Shown piece after piece: positions 35,591 to 47,649 of a stretch of DNA of 64,000 bases. This stretch comes from Thuidium tamariscinum (Eukaryota; Streptophyta; Bryopsida; Hypnales; Thuidiaceae): assembly GCA_947034885.2 (NCBI GenBank), contig OX344758.2:3536501-3600500 (forward strand). Direction: 5' to 3'. The position numbers were made by a program, and so were the translations under genes. Below the pieces are notes generated by a model. That model was not told the DNA's origin, did no database searches, and saw only the letters and a list, made by a program, of their open reading frames with translations. The number at the start of each line of letters is the position of its first letter. Within the stretch, counting starts at the first letter, position 1.

Positions 35591-35927
35591 ATATCTTCGA
35601 GTCGAACATAATTTATTCTTATGTGAACCCTCTACAGAAATGTAGAAGAATATCTTTTTGGGAAAAAGACATTAAGAAGTACGAAATAATTACCTTTCCT
35701 TACTTATCCTCGAATCGAGGATAATTGTGACATGGGTTATATTTGTCACCGGTACTCAAAACATTCCTCTATTTCATTGTGCAATTTTGATATTAATTAT
35801 TCTGATGGTTAATTTTGTTTGTTATTTTTTGGGGAGTGTTTCAGATTTGGTCAACTGTATGAGTTGCTTTACTGGATTAAATGTTCAGAAGATTTTGCTG
35901 AAGAATTTATCCTCGAATCGAGGATAC
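35591..35927. repeat. three 21-bp palindromes just before the rightward ORF
   Basis: Copies at 35591-35611 (ATATCTTCG, right arm CGAACATAA), 35704-35724 (perfect) and 35907-35927 (last base changed). The last lies 41 bp upstream of the start codon. Confidence 0.9.
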
Positions 35928-35967
35928 ATTTCATTCTCTGACAAATGATGCTCTATGTTGCGCAAAA

Positions 35968-38814
35968 ATGGCAACCCCCGAGATGAGTGAGTTCACAGGA
36001 TCTTTGCCAACGTTGCCGGATGGTGTTTCTGCTTGCGAGGGGATCCCTCGATCTTCTTGGATCACTAAAGGCGTTACTTTGACGAATGAAGCTGGAGTTG
36101 AGGTAGCAAGAGCGATTTGCCACAACGTCGATGCGTCCCTTGTGATTGACATGGACGGGAATCCACTCGGAGATGACCGTGTTGTAGTTCAAATCGCACA
36201 ATCTCTAAATGAGGTTGATGTTCCATCTACTTGGATGTGGTCCATGCGATCGTGGCCCATTTCACGTGTCTTCCTTCGAGGTGCTAGTCTGTATGATCAT
36301 GACCAAACTCACATATTCAAAACTGCAACAACTGCATCAGGTCGGCGTGTTCGAACAGGCGTTCGAACTTATGAGAGCTCTCGTGAGATAAAGGAGTCTG
36401 CAAGTACACCAAAGAAAGAAGCTCTTTTAATTACTCGAGCCATTTCAGAGGTGTCCACGGTGGTCTGTTGTAGGCAGAATTGCTTGCAGCCATTTCCTCG
36501 TGGGGAGATTCAAGCCATACGAAACCAACTGTATGTTCAAGGTGGTGTTTACAATCGTCAATCTTATTTGCTTGGTGTACACAAGCAAATCCACCATGAC
36601 TCTAATGGAAGGGAGATGATTACTTTAGCATCTCGTGAGGTTTGTCCTACAGCTTGGTGTGTTATCCACAGAGTTCATAAATCTACCTACTACAGGTACA
36701 GAGAGCAAGCAAGAAATGGTAAACAACCTGAGCACCACGGAAATGTTGGCTTGAAGAAGCCACGCACTCAAACATTGCAAGCAACCGCCACGCTTCGATT
36801 AGTTCTAGAGAGGAGTGCGGACCAAATGCCTCACAAATCAAGGACTCTTCCATCTGGAGAGAAAGTTCCTTCGATGGTCCTCCCTTCAGCATTTCGATGG
36901 AGTGAAACATTGCCTGAGATTAATAGCATCAATTCCTCCTTCCAATTGAAACATGTTTCAGCAAGTGGATTGAACAACATCCGTCGTGCTTCTTTTCCAG
37001 AATACGCTCCCAAAGCTCGTGGGGACAGTTTTGCTCGCTGTGGGCAATGTGATAGATTGAAGCAGTTGAAGAATGCATGTACTCCACGTTCGCATGCTCA
37101 AGAAGTGTGGACTAAAAAACTGAAAGTTCACCTAGCAGGGCAACAAGCACATCGGGAATTGTATTATGCCAATCATTTGACGTCTGAGAAGTCCCCCGAC
37201 AAGATGCTCACCATAATTCATGATAAAATGGATCACTCTAAGACTGCTTCTCCTCATTTCTCTCATAAGAACAAGGGCAATGATTCGTTCATGAAGATGC
37301 CACTTTCTGTTACAGGCATGATTGCGCATGGACATGGAGATGTTCGGTACGCGCACTATGGTCTGGATATCTTTCCAACAGACTCAAACCACACAATTGG
37401 ATCTATTGCAAAATTGTTGCGTGATTTGGAGTCTGAACCTAAAGTTTCATCTCAAAAGGTGTTTGAGAAGGATGATCCTATTCATCCTTTATCAGTTGCA
37501 ATTTTAGAGGGGTCACAAATCTGTGAAGACTCACTTCCTCCTTGTCCTCAGGAAGTCATTCTAGCTCAAAGTCTTCCTCCAACATTGACACTTCAACTTG
37601 ATAATGCATCAGGTGACAACAAAAACCGTTGGGTTTTTGCATTTTGCTCTCTACTTGTCTATAGAGCAATATTTCGTGAAATCTACATCAATTTTCTCAT
37701 TGTTGGATACACTCATGAAGACATCGATGCTCTTTTCGGTCGATGGAGTACTAAGTTAAAGACAAATGACTACCCTACAATTCCAAGGTTGATGAAGTCC
37801 TTCATGGATTGTGAGACACAACCAGTGATTCCACATTTCATTGAAGAGGTTCCTGATTTCAAAGGCTATGTAGAAGGTTATTTGCATACAGGTGATGATT
37901 CTTTACAAGGCCATTCTCAAGCCCAACAATTCAAATTTTACAAAGACTCCAATGGATGGCCATTGATGCAATACAAGATTCTTTGCACAGATAGTGATTG
38001 GCTGCCGATTGAAGGTGGAGGGATTCGATTATGGAAAGAGACTGCAGATGGGCGTCCAAAAGTTCCGAGGGGTACTCCGAAACCATTGGCTCCCCAACAT
38101 ATGCGTTGCTTTGATGAGGTTATGAAGGGTTTAGATGGCTACATTGATTTGTGGAGTACAATGGCTAATCAAGACTTGTCAGGAGAATTTCGAAGGAAGA
38201 TTGAGCCGGTGAAAAAGTATTGGGAAGGTGTGCGAAATGCATTACTTGAACCACTTGTAAGGCGGGAGACCTTGCGAGATGGATTTTGGCCGCATTCAAT
38301 TACCTCCATTGAGGAGGTAGATCACTACCTTGACAATGGCACAATGCATGAGGAGTTTGCAGAAGATGCTCCTTTTGTTGGACGAAGACGTGATCGTCCA
38401 CTTCCTTCATTTCGTGTTGGCCGTGATGTGTATGCAGGTTATTTTGTGGCTGTGCGTCCTGCTGATGGTGATTTGCGTCCATTTTGGCTTGCTCGGGCAT
38501 TGACAAATCCTAGTCCCGATCCTGCGCATGTTAATTTCATTCAGCTACAGTATTGGACACCTACATCTTTTCAACACATTGATGAGAACACCTATACTGG
38601 ATGGAATACTAAACAAGGGAATGGTTGGAGCGAAGATAAGGCCATATCTTCGAGTTGGGTACACATTGATTGCATCATGACTGGATGGAAGCCACATGTG
38701 AGAGCAGGAACTTCGGATCCGAAGATCAAAATTCCCAAGAATCAAGTGGCTATCATCAAAGCATCAGTACATGCATATGTATCCAACGAAGACAACAATG
38801 CATCAACGGCGTGA
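35968..38814 (+). CDS. DUF7869-like protein, candidate transposase of the element (948 aa)
   Basis: A single intact frame from ATG at 35968 to TGA at 38814; the next in-frame stop upstream is TGA at 35899, so this is the first possible ATG. An N-terminal region contains CCRQNC (about residue 167) and a zinc-knuckle-like FARCGQC...C (about 355). The core has IIHDKMDHSK (about 415), HGDVRYAHYGLD, LQLDNASGDNKN (about 541) and VGYTHEDIDALFGRW (about 580). These match the pattern of the DUF7869 family as I know it, found in uncharacterised proteins of plants, animals and protists. The three conserved acidic sites (D in HDKMD, D in LQLDN, E/D in HEDID) are spaced like a DDE/RNase H-fold triad; that is my inference. 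The C-terminal part (DVYAGYFVAVRP, WVHIDCIM) resembles a small reader or SH3-like module. Codon use differs from the AT-rich host DNA around it. Confidence 0.72.
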   Translation: MATPEMSEFTGSLPTLPDGVSACEGIPRSSWITKGVTLTNEAGVEVARAICHNVDASLVIDMDGNPLGDDRVVVQIAQSLNEVDVPSTWMWSMRSWPISRVFLRGASLYDHDQTHIFKTATTASGRRVRTGVRTYESSREIKESASTPKKEALLITRAISEVSTVVCCRQNCLQPFPRGEIQAIRNQLYVQGGVYNRQSYLLGVHKQIHHDSNGREMITLASREVCPTAWCVIHRVHKSTYYRYREQARNGKQPEHHGNVGLKKPRTQTLQATATLRLVLERSADQMPHKSRTLPSGEKVPSMVLPSAFRWSETLPEINSINSSFQLKHVSASGLNNIRRASFPEYAPKARGDSFARCGQCDRLKQLKNACTPRSHAQEVWTKKLKVHLAGQQAHRELYYANHLTSEKSPDKMLTIIHDKMDHSKTASPHFSHKNKGNDSFMKMPLSVTGMIAHGHGDVRYAHYGLDIFPTDSNHTIGSIAKLLRDLESEPKVSSQKVFEKDDPIHPLSVAILEGSQICEDSLPPCPQEVILAQSLPPTLTLQLDNASGDNKNRWVFAFCSLLVYRAIFREIYINFLIVGYTHEDIDALFGRWSTKLKTNDYPTIPRLMKSFMDCETQPVIPHFIEEVPDFKGYVEGYLHTGDDSLQGHSQAQQFKFYKDSNGWPLMQYKILCTDSDWLPIEGGGIRLWKETADGRPKVPRGTPKPLAPQHMRCFDEVMKGLDGYIDLWSTMANQDLSGEFRRKIEPVKKYWEGVRNALLEPLVRRETLRDGFWPHSITSIEEVDHYLDNGTMHEEFAEDAPFVGRRRDRPLPSFRVGRDVYAGYFVAVRPADGDLRPFWLARALTNPSPDPAHVNFIQLQYWTPTSFQHIDENTYTGWNTKQGNGWSEDKAISSSWVHIDCIMTGWKPHVRAGTSDPKIKIPKNQVAIIKASVHAYVSNEDNNASTA

Positions 38815-39360
38815 AGATGTTTATTTTTTAGTTACAAATATTAGGTAGCTATTACTAGAAGTATTTGGTATGATTTATTATTTGTGGAAAAAAATTTTAA
38901 AAGCATAAAAAGTTTTCTAGTAGAATTAATAGTTTTTATATTATTTTGGTAGTGAGTGAAGAAATATTTACAAAGATTTAGTCTGCAAATTATTTCTTAA
39001 ATTGATTGTATTGATATTTTCTGAATATTGAAAGCAACAATGTTGCATCCTATTAAAATTTTGTGTTTTTCATGTCTCCACTATATTGTTTGATATGTGG
39101 TGGTTTATTTTTTTAATTTACATTGTCAATGTTTGTTTGTTTGAAATGCAAATTTAGACTTGCTATGTATTCTTTGATTGTTTATTAATTTAGAACTCAA
39201 TATGTCTATTGTGAATTCTTCATATTATGCTTCACATCTCATTCATTTCTAAAATGAATTTGGCATCTCATTGTCTTAATTAATTGAAATGTCTCAATTT
39301 AAAGAACACTTTCACTTTCTAAATTTAGGCTTGCAATTAAAAAGAGATTGCACATTTTCC
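38815..39360. other. right subterminal region of the element
   Basis: AT-rich, non-coding, presumably the 3' UTR and polyadenylation region of the rightward gene. 'ctcaatttaaag' near 39293 partly repeats the inner end of the terminal repeat. Confidence 0.4.
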
Positions 39361-39381
39361 CAATTTAACGAATATGGCCTT
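39354..39381 (-). repeat. right terminal inverted repeat of the large element
   Basis: The last 21 bases (39361-39381) are the exact reverse complement of 20521-20541. The outer flank is TTTTC. Confidence 0.75.
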
Positions 39382-39979
39382 TTTTCAAGAAGTGTTAAAG
39401 TGTTGATATAAAATGTTATAGTAGTGCTCCAAATTTTACCATCCATCCACATTTTCTATAGAAGGTATGACTTTAGCACATATAACATGTCCATAATTCT
39501 ACATTGTCATTTTTCAATCAAATTATTTATGGAGGGTGCAATCTAGCACTATAATGCCAACAGAAAACAAGCCCTAATGCCAATATTGTGTCAATGCTTA
39601 TGTCAATGTAGCTAGAAAACATGGCAATTCCTATTAAGGGCCTCGTGTTGTATAAGACTAGTTGGCAAAGTTCATAGGGAGAGCTAAATATTAAATAAGC
39701 AAAGTGAGCAAATTGTAGGGGGACATGGATAGCGAGAGATCTAGTAAAAATTTCACATGTAACGATTCCTTTTAAGATTGGCCAACCTCCACCAATGAAC
39801 TTGTCCACTGGTTTTGGTCAACCTCAAAATCCTCTTTCATTGTTCACCAAGGCTAACAATACAAGCAATGTTCACTTCTTCTTTAATTGTGCCATCCACC
39901 TAAAACACTCCAAGATTTCAAACTTGAAGATTGTCTTTCTAGCAATGAAACCCCATCTCATTTGTTTACAAAAATGGAA

Positions 39980-40560
39980 CAAATAATTAAACCTAGAATG
40001 TCTAGAATCATGTATAGAATTGACGATTTGGAAAAAATCATTATAAAGTATTATTTGGAAGAATATTTTGGGATTGTGATACAAACAAAAGTTATAAATT
40101 TTGAGTTTTAGATTCCATCCATATGATTAGATTCTCCCAATGCTTCCCCCAATATTTTCCTATAAATTTTGAAAGGAAAATTTCAAAATTCCTTCAAAAT
40201 TCAATTACAAGCAAAATATTGTCATTTTAAAAGGAAAACTTGTTGGAGTAGGTTTTAAATGAGGTTCTCTTCATATGGTGATTTTTGGAAAAAAATTTGT
40301 TCTTTTATTCTATGACCTCATTTTCACAAATTTGGTTTTGAACTACAGTCAATGCAAGTCAACCACTTGACATACTTCCACAATTGTAATTTTAGAAAAT
40401 TATGTACTCTAGTAATACCAAATCCAACCCTTGAATAGAACAAAAACTTCATAAAGAATTTCTAGAAATAATGATGACTTCCATCCAAGCAGACAAAAAA
40501 GTAGCTTTGAATTTGTTCATCATCCAGAAACTAGACATCTACCCTCTCCAGGGTTAAAAT
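39980..40560 (+). repeat. dispersed repeat, copy 2 (partner 60-640)
   Basis: Direct-orientation relative of 60-640; landmarks are given there. It lies 600 bp outside the right end of the large element. Confidence 0.75.
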
Positions 40561-42046
40561 TAAAATTAAAAAATAAAAAGTGTTGAAGAGTGTCCAATTA
40601 GAAGAGTGCCTCTTTTAGGTGCAGAACCCTAACCAACTCATCAAGCTTTGTGAATGTCATGGGAACCCTCAGCCCCATGTCAACGTCGCACAATCTTGCT
40701 AATAAAAGCCAGAGATCACGGTGCAAAGAGTCCAGGCTGCACCCCACCCACTGTATGAAATTCTGGCACATCTCCGGACAATCATCTTCGAAGGACGACA
40801 TTGACGAATGCGTGCACGGGAAAGGTGACGCTCATCCGTAGACTTTCAGAAATTCAAACCTCTTAAACGGAGCCGATCAGTCGAGAAACAGTCTCCACGA
40901 ATCGCTCACCGATTACGAATCAAGTCTAGATTCAAGGACGACTCTGTGGCAGAATCGAGCCTTCAATTGTCAAAGGAATTCTACATTTCTACAGTACAAG
41001 ATCAGAAGATTTCAACCGACGCAGAGTCTCTGGCTTTGGGCTCAACACTGTACCGACCGAGGCGGTATTCAAAGTCAACATTTGGTATATACCTCATTCA
41101 TTTCCTGTGCATTAAGTTACAATGAAGCAGTTGTTGAAATGCTTCAGTTATTCATTGTGCAGCACTGCAGCAGTGCATTGTAGATGAGGCATATTTCGAA
41201 TAGGAGACTGCAGTAGGGGTTGTGAGCAGCAACAATTATTACATGTTAACGTCGTTCACTCGTTCTCACTTCGTCATTAGATCAACGTTCATCGTATATT
41301 GAAAGAACGCATCTATATGAAAGCAGAAAGCGCTTACTCATTAATTCTCATAAACATACTTCGATTGCGTACAATCCCAGTTCCATCTACGATCTTTTAA
41401 CAAATTATACTTTGCTTTTAAAATCGTTGAAAAAAGTTTAGATCACAATGCATATAGCCTCCAATTAGAGTACGTGGTTGCTGTGTCACTCGCTTTGCCA
41501 GAAGGGCTCCGAGATCGGCCTTGAATGAACGGACTCTTCCTGAACACTAGTTCCCAATATAACTCTCATATGCAATGCGTATACTCACAAATCCCAATAT
41601 CAAAATACAGAAATGATCACGACATTTTCCGATCATACCCTGAGAATCTATCATGTAGTACACACCTCTAATCGGACACTTCCCACATACGTCGAAGAGT
41701 AATGCAATTTGAAATTGAATAGTACTTCTAGCTCCACCTCAGAGTGAATCGCGGGTACACAGCATTACGAAAGCATGAAACCACGACAGCATGAGAAGAG
41801 ATGAAACCAGCGCCATCATACAAGAAGAACAAGCCAACAAGCATATCCAACCACGATGTGCATCAGGCAAACGAACAACTCCAGAATTCTGTACCCGATC
41901 ACGTATGCCCTTCCATGCCAATCATCTGTACAAATGCAGCTGTCAACAAAATTGCCGCTCTCAACAGTCTCAACCGAAATCACCCGTAGAGTACGAAGCT
42001 ACCTATCCACAAATAATAAGAATGTTGTCCCTCCTCTCATCAGAGT
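40561..42046. other. intergenic region downstream of the MIP1-like gene
   Basis: Less AT-rich than other spacers. It probably includes the 3' UTR of the MIP1-like gene. A 67-codon minus-strand ORF (40598-40801, MSSFEDDCPEMCQNFIQWVG) has a fairly codon-like composition but no recognised family; it could be a small gene or an exon relic. Confidence 0.4.
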
Positions 42047-45000
42047 CTACATGCAGAAATGAAACCTCTTCTTCTCACAATCCTCCCCAGAGCCCAAGGC
42101 GGCAAGATCGCCGCAGATGCTTTTCGGAAACAGATACCGAAAGGCGAAGCTATACGGCGCCACCAAGAACGGCGACATGGGGTTCCATATCCGTCGCCGG
42201 TGACGTTGCTGGACGCACTCGTAGATGACGGTGACTTGGGAGATTGGGAGGAAGCGGCACACCCACTCCAGCACGCCGTCGTCGTCCACGAACTCGCGGG
42301 CGTAGTTGTAGACGAGCTTGGGCAGGAGCACGCGGGACTTGGAGGTCAGGCCCACGGTGGCTCGCAAGTAATCTTGGAAGGCGCTGTCGAGCTCGTCGTG
42401 GATGTGCTCCGGGGTGTAGAGACGCACCATGGGCGACGAGTGGCCACCGCAGGACAGCGCGAAGTTCACCAAGGGCTCGGGCTTATCGATGCCGAACTTG
42501 ATTTGCTCCTCCGTTAGCTTCTTGTTGTGGAGGGCCATGATCAAGGCCTGGGGACACAAGTGGGCAAGCAGAAACGTCAGTTTGGATACAAAATGGAGTC
42601 TCAATCTGAGAAACATATCTTCATGCCACAGGGGACACATTTCCAAGCCAAATCTGCACACAAAACTTAACCAGGGACACATTTCCCAAGCAAAATCTGT
42701 ACACAAAAGTTTAGCAGGGGACTCATTTCCAAGCCAAGTCTATCCACGACGTTCCACAGGTGACAATTGTTGAGGTTTGTGGAGAAATATTGAGGTTTAG
42801 GGTTCACAATACAGGTTTGCTGGCAAAAGTTGAGGTTCGTGGGGGAGATGTGAGTTGCAGAGAATTGCGGACAGATGCCCTGCAAGGAATGCACTGGGAG
42901 ACCCTGATCGAACTGCAAATGCAATTCGAATGTTCATCCCGATTCTTTTGCATTGCATCCTTCTTCTGTTTAAACCAAAAGATGGTCTAAACGATTCGAT
43001 GACAAGTGCTGAAAGAATAGAAACGGTTATTGAACCTAATATGAGTGTACTTTTTGGCTTATCAAAGGGCTTACATTGAACACTACATCATGAGTTAAAC
43101 CTAACCTTCTCAATCGAAAGAAACGTGGCACATCTGTATTCACTACATTATGGAGGACCAGGTAGAAAGCTGTATGCATTTTCCAGGTAGAAACTTGTTC
43201 AATATTTCATTTTCCAGCTCCAATGCAAGGAGAATCGAGTTGAAGTAATTCATTGAAAGCCATAGCCAGAGGACTTCAAAAAAGGGGTCGGGGAAAGAGG
43301 AAGGTTCCAGCTCGCGCACAACTGTGACTCTACTTAGTATTACTTTGTTCCTCTAGTGCAAGACGAGAATGTAAACTGGGCCTGCAGGACTTACAAATTG
43401 TGGCCGGTGTAACATGATCTTGGCCTTCAGAAGATTACATTCGATTGCAGCAGCATTGAACCAGTGTCCTCCAACGCAATAAGCTGCCTTTTGCATCAGT
43501 GTGAAGAACTTGAGGTCGCTTCTTGGGATTCCGTAGGCTAGGAAAGCCTGACAACAACATTCCCAGATGACCGACAGTGTTAACATTCCAGTGCTACAAA
43601 TTTTGCTTCGAAGCAGGAAAACTACAACAAGAACAAGAAAAAAAATAACAATTTCTAAAAGAATTGCAAATGAGCTTACATGCATAAGAAGGGCATTGTA
43701 GAGATTAATCCAAAACGCCAGCTTCTCCTCGTGAGTCATTACTGAGGGGTCGACTTTAGCCAGACGCTCCACCAGTAACCTGCACCCAAAGTCCTACAAC
43801 TATTAGTGATCCGGCTCGAAGGTTTCGTTCAGCTGCAGCACACATTCCACTCTTTACTAATGTACACTAAGCACTCTAATCACAGTTCGTGGAGAATTGT
43901 GTTTGAAAACAATAATACATGTTATCCAATACCAAAACTGATGGAACAACCTATCATCATCTAGGCAAGCACCATTAACGAATGTGGTTTCGAACTCCTC
44001 TTACGTTCTGAAAGCTTAAAAAGAAGCACCAAAATCCATAAAGAGACTTGAAATTCAGAGCATTGCCACATTCCCACATTCTACAATCCATCTGACACTC
44101 ACCCTTAAAGTTATACCAACCCCAAAACGCACTCCAATTCAGTTTCCACTCGAAACTTCGTGAGCGCAGGAACGAAACGAACCCAATTTGATTTAAGACT
44201 TGCACTCAGAAACCAAGACAAAAACTCACCGAAACTTGCCGAGACTATGCGCCACATACTCGAGCTGATTCTTCCCAACCGACAACCACGGTACCTCCTC
44301 CGCATCCGAATACGGTCCAATGTTCGCCCAAGGGAGTTTCCCCATGGCCTTATACGGATCCCTCGTCGTCTCTCCCCCCATGACGTCCCCATACACCCTA
44401 GGATTCAGTTCCGGACTTCTCGCACCCACTGGCAGCAACAGGGACGGCGACGAATCCGAATGAGAACTCGACAAGGACGACGACGTCGACAAACGCCCCG
44501 TGTGCGAGGACGGCGACAAAGGACACTCCTGGGAAGCTCGCGACTCAGACGAGCTCGGCTCCGCCAAGTGACAGAAGATGTCCACCATGCAGGAAACCAT
44601 CTCCTCCGAGACGCGGTTAGGGTTGGAAGGAAGAAGACGGACGGGTTCCCTGCAGCCCATGGAGACGGAGCTCGGGCGAGGAGAGTCCTGGTTGACGGAG
44701 GATTTGCGAGGAGAGGTCAGAGTGGAGACGTCGTGGGAAGACGAGGAAAGGGAGTGGTCTTGGCGTTTCATGCCGCGGCTGCGTCGGAGCTTGCGCATGC
44801 GTACATCGTCCGTGAAATCCTGGATGGGAAGGAATGCAGGAGAAAGCAAGGTTAGATGCTATGGTAGAATTGGCAGGAAAAGAGAGGTTTGATGGCTCGA
44901 CATTGGGGTGCATTTAGAGTGAAACTCCAGTAGCAATCCAAATGCTGGACCCTCCAATATTAGGGAATCCACCTTGGAAATTGCAAACTCTAAATCCTTA

Positions 45001-47649
45001 AAGTCGGGAAGATGGCGAAATTTCAAGAGGTTGGCAGGTTGCAGGCAGGACACAGCCGTCTGGAAAAACAAAGATGTATGGGCTAAACATGTATTTCAAT
45101 GTCCTCTAAAAAGTTTGTCGGAGCGCGGAATTGAAGATTCTTCAAGGATTGGGCAATTACTCTGAATAGTTGCGCATCTCAGAGTGCACTTTAAAAAATG
45201 CGAACCCAAAAACGACAATTTCGCGAAGATAGCGACATTTCAAGAGATGGACATTTTTGGAGGCAATGTCTAGGACCAACAGAGCTGTCTATGACGACGT
45301 GTATTTCTCTGTGATTTAATAAGTTCATCATCGTGCGAAATTGAAAGATACTTCAAAGATTGGGCAATACTGAATTGTTGCCATTCAGTGCATTCTTCAA
45401 ATACTGTGTAATGCTGACTATAAGGAACTAAGAGTCCTCGGTGTAGGTAAACTAAGTGAAGCATTTCTTCCTCTATTAAAACCTTTCAAACCAGCGTTCA
45501 ACAAAAGTCGTGCTCAAAATGGGAAGAATGGTACCTCATCAAGGATGGAGGAACAATCGAGTGGTTCCGGGGCGTTGCTCCTCTGGAGCTCCACTTCCGG
45601 AGTCGGATTCGCAGACCGGTTGTTAGGTGAGGCCGCATCGTCCACATTCGAGGAGGAGAAGTTCCAGAACGCGAGGCGCTTGGTGGACACGAGCAACCGC
45701 GCAGGGTTCAATAGTTTCAGACTTGGCGATGATGAATCGCAGGGTTGTTGGCACGCCGCTCCAGGCGTAACGGGCGTGGTGGTGCGCGGGGGCTCGCCGG
45801 GAGTGAAAGGAGACGACAACGGCTGGTGCAAATTTGATGGCGTAACCACGGGTGCTGTCAACGGGAGACACGTCGTCGCATCAGGAGATGAATCCTGGTG
45901 AATCCGCGCGCGATCCTTCGAGTTAAGCTGCAGGACAAAATCGTGAGCATGCAAATCACAACAAGCAGCTATACTGCGAGAGGCTCTGTGCCTAAGTCCC
46001 GAAAACGTGAAACAAGGAAACCGGAACGGTGATGAAGGAATAGTTTCCCCCTTATCATTTTTTATTCTTCAGAGCTACTTAAACTTCCTCATAGTAACAA
46101 CAGTTAATGCAAAGCCTCCTCCCTTGCAGTCCAGAGAAGGTCTGCAGGACACTCGTCGGGTTCAGAGGAGCCACTCGCGTCGTTGGATAAACCTCGTCAT
46201 ATGAAGCATTCACATTCTTTCAATGACGAGCTCTTCCACCGTTGGAAGAGCTTCCCAAACTCAAGATGGATAATGACTTTCGACTGATCTTCATGCTTTG
46301 TGATTGCAGACTCATCTCCATGCTACCAATTGCGGGTTTAACATCTCTTAGATCGATAGACTATGGTTGACTGAAAACTCTTGCCCAAGAAGTTCTGAAC
46401 TGAGACGTATTAAACCGACTACTGGCGGAGACTTCTCTGCGACTAATAGAGCAGATAGATTTTCAAGGGCCCCCCAACAGTAACACGTTCCTATTGATCC
46501 CGACATTATGATGTTGAAAGCATTCGACTCAAGGTTGAACATATTTAGCTTCCTGAATTCAACTTAGCAACACCCAGCAGAACGACATTTAGAGTTGCAA
46601 CAAATCTTGAGTTTAATCCTCTTGATCCTGCCCTTCAAATATTAGAATCACTGAACGCTATGAACACGGTGTCTATCCAAAATTGCCATGAAACCCGAGA
46701 TTCGGCTCACGCATACCTTTTTCAAGATGGGCGGCAAGACCGTTTGCGGCGGCTGCTGTACGTCCAGCGCGGTCCATAACGCCCGCAAGCTCTGTCGCGG
46801 GGACTTGGGCGATCCCCTCGGTGACTTGGGCGGCGTGCAAAACTCGAACTGCTGCTGCGATGCCTCGGGCTCCGGTGCCGCCGTGTGCAGCAGCTCCTTG
46901 AGCGTCGCGAGCGTCGACGACTTGGCCTTCCTGTTCCCTGGCGACAGCAGCGCCGTGCGCACCTTTGGCAACCTGGGAGGCGACGCAGGCGCCAGTTTCG
47001 GCGACGCAGGCACAAGCCTGCTTGTCAATTGAGGTGACAGCGGACGCGACGACGACAATACAGGCCTCGCCACGGGTAAAGTGTGCTCGATCGCCTCGCG
47101 CTTCGTCCGCTCGTGCACGATGCCCCATTGAAGCGCAGTCGCCTGCGTCTCTAACCGCAGAACTGTGGCTTCCAACATCGCGATATCGGTAAGCAGCCGC
47201 TGCACATTGCTAGGCAGGTCATGCAGAACGGACTCGGGAAGCTGGGCAGTGCAGGAAGCGTGCGCGAGGGCGCTTTGCAATGTGCTGTGAAGTTCGACCT
47301 CTTTCTCGAGCTGCTGGTGCAACTCCACCACCTGGGAGAGCACAACCAGTGAGCCCACAGGTGAGCACCACTGCCGACGCAATTCGATCCAAACCCAAAA
47401 AAACCCAAAACAATAGCAAGTCCATGGAGAAGAAAGGCAAAGCGCGAGCTTACTTCATTTTCGAGTTCAAGGCGCCGAAGAAACTTCTTGAACGTGGTGC
47501 TCTTCACGAGCTTCCGCAAAGCTACTTCGTCGACTCCCTCCTCTTCCGCGGTCCGCGCCTCGTGCATATATTTCTGAACGAGACGAAGCTCAGTCGGCGA
47601 TGGAGTCACGCTCCCATTCTGATACTTCTGCACTTCTGGCTTGACATGC
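42047..47649 (-). CDS. MIP1-like leucine-zipper / DUF547 protein (7 exons resolved, N-terminus open)
   Basis: Exons resolved by phase and GT/AG: 47649-47454, 47331-46717, 45927-45535, 44819-44230, 43779-43680, 43547-43395 and 42547-42047. They give 848 residues plus a missing N-terminal piece (the first listed exon begins on the third base of a codon). The N-terminal coiled coil (RRLELENEVVELHQQLEKEVELHSTL split over the first two exons) is the Lzipper-MIP1 region. A long Ser/Pro-rich linker follows. The C-terminal DUF547 domain has NRVSEEMVSCMVDIFC, HEEKLAFWINLYNALLMH, VGGHWFNAAAIE, KPEPLVNFALSCGGHSSP and FRYLF. The family was named from a MADS-box-interacting ternary complex factor in Antirrhinum; biochemical function is not established. 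DUF547 is complete, and no stops or frameshifts were found. The stop at 42047 gives a normal family C-terminus. Confidence 0.85.

Larger units (their letters stand above)
20521..39381. mobile_element. candidate 18.9-kb DNA transposon with 21-bp terminal inverted repeats
   Basis: A 21-bp inverted repeat that starts AAGGCCATATTCGTTAAA is perfect between 20521-20541 and 39361-39381. It extends a few bases further (GAAAA) with one mismatch. Immediately outside both ends lies TTTT, a weak candidate target duplication. The coding blocks fit this frame: the leftward block ends about 520 bp inside the left end and the rightward ORF ends about 570 bp inside the right end. All 28 copies of the 21-bp palindrome fall inside. 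Divergent genes between short inverted termini are the layout of a large autonomous cut-and-paste transposon. The superfamily is not clear from the termini. That it is one mobile unit is an inference from the termini, palindrome distribution and gene layout together. Confidence 0.72.

Noticed and set aside
40598-40801. 67-codon minus-strand ORF
   Set aside because: Composition is somewhat gene-like, but there is no family match or splice context, so it is not called as a gene.
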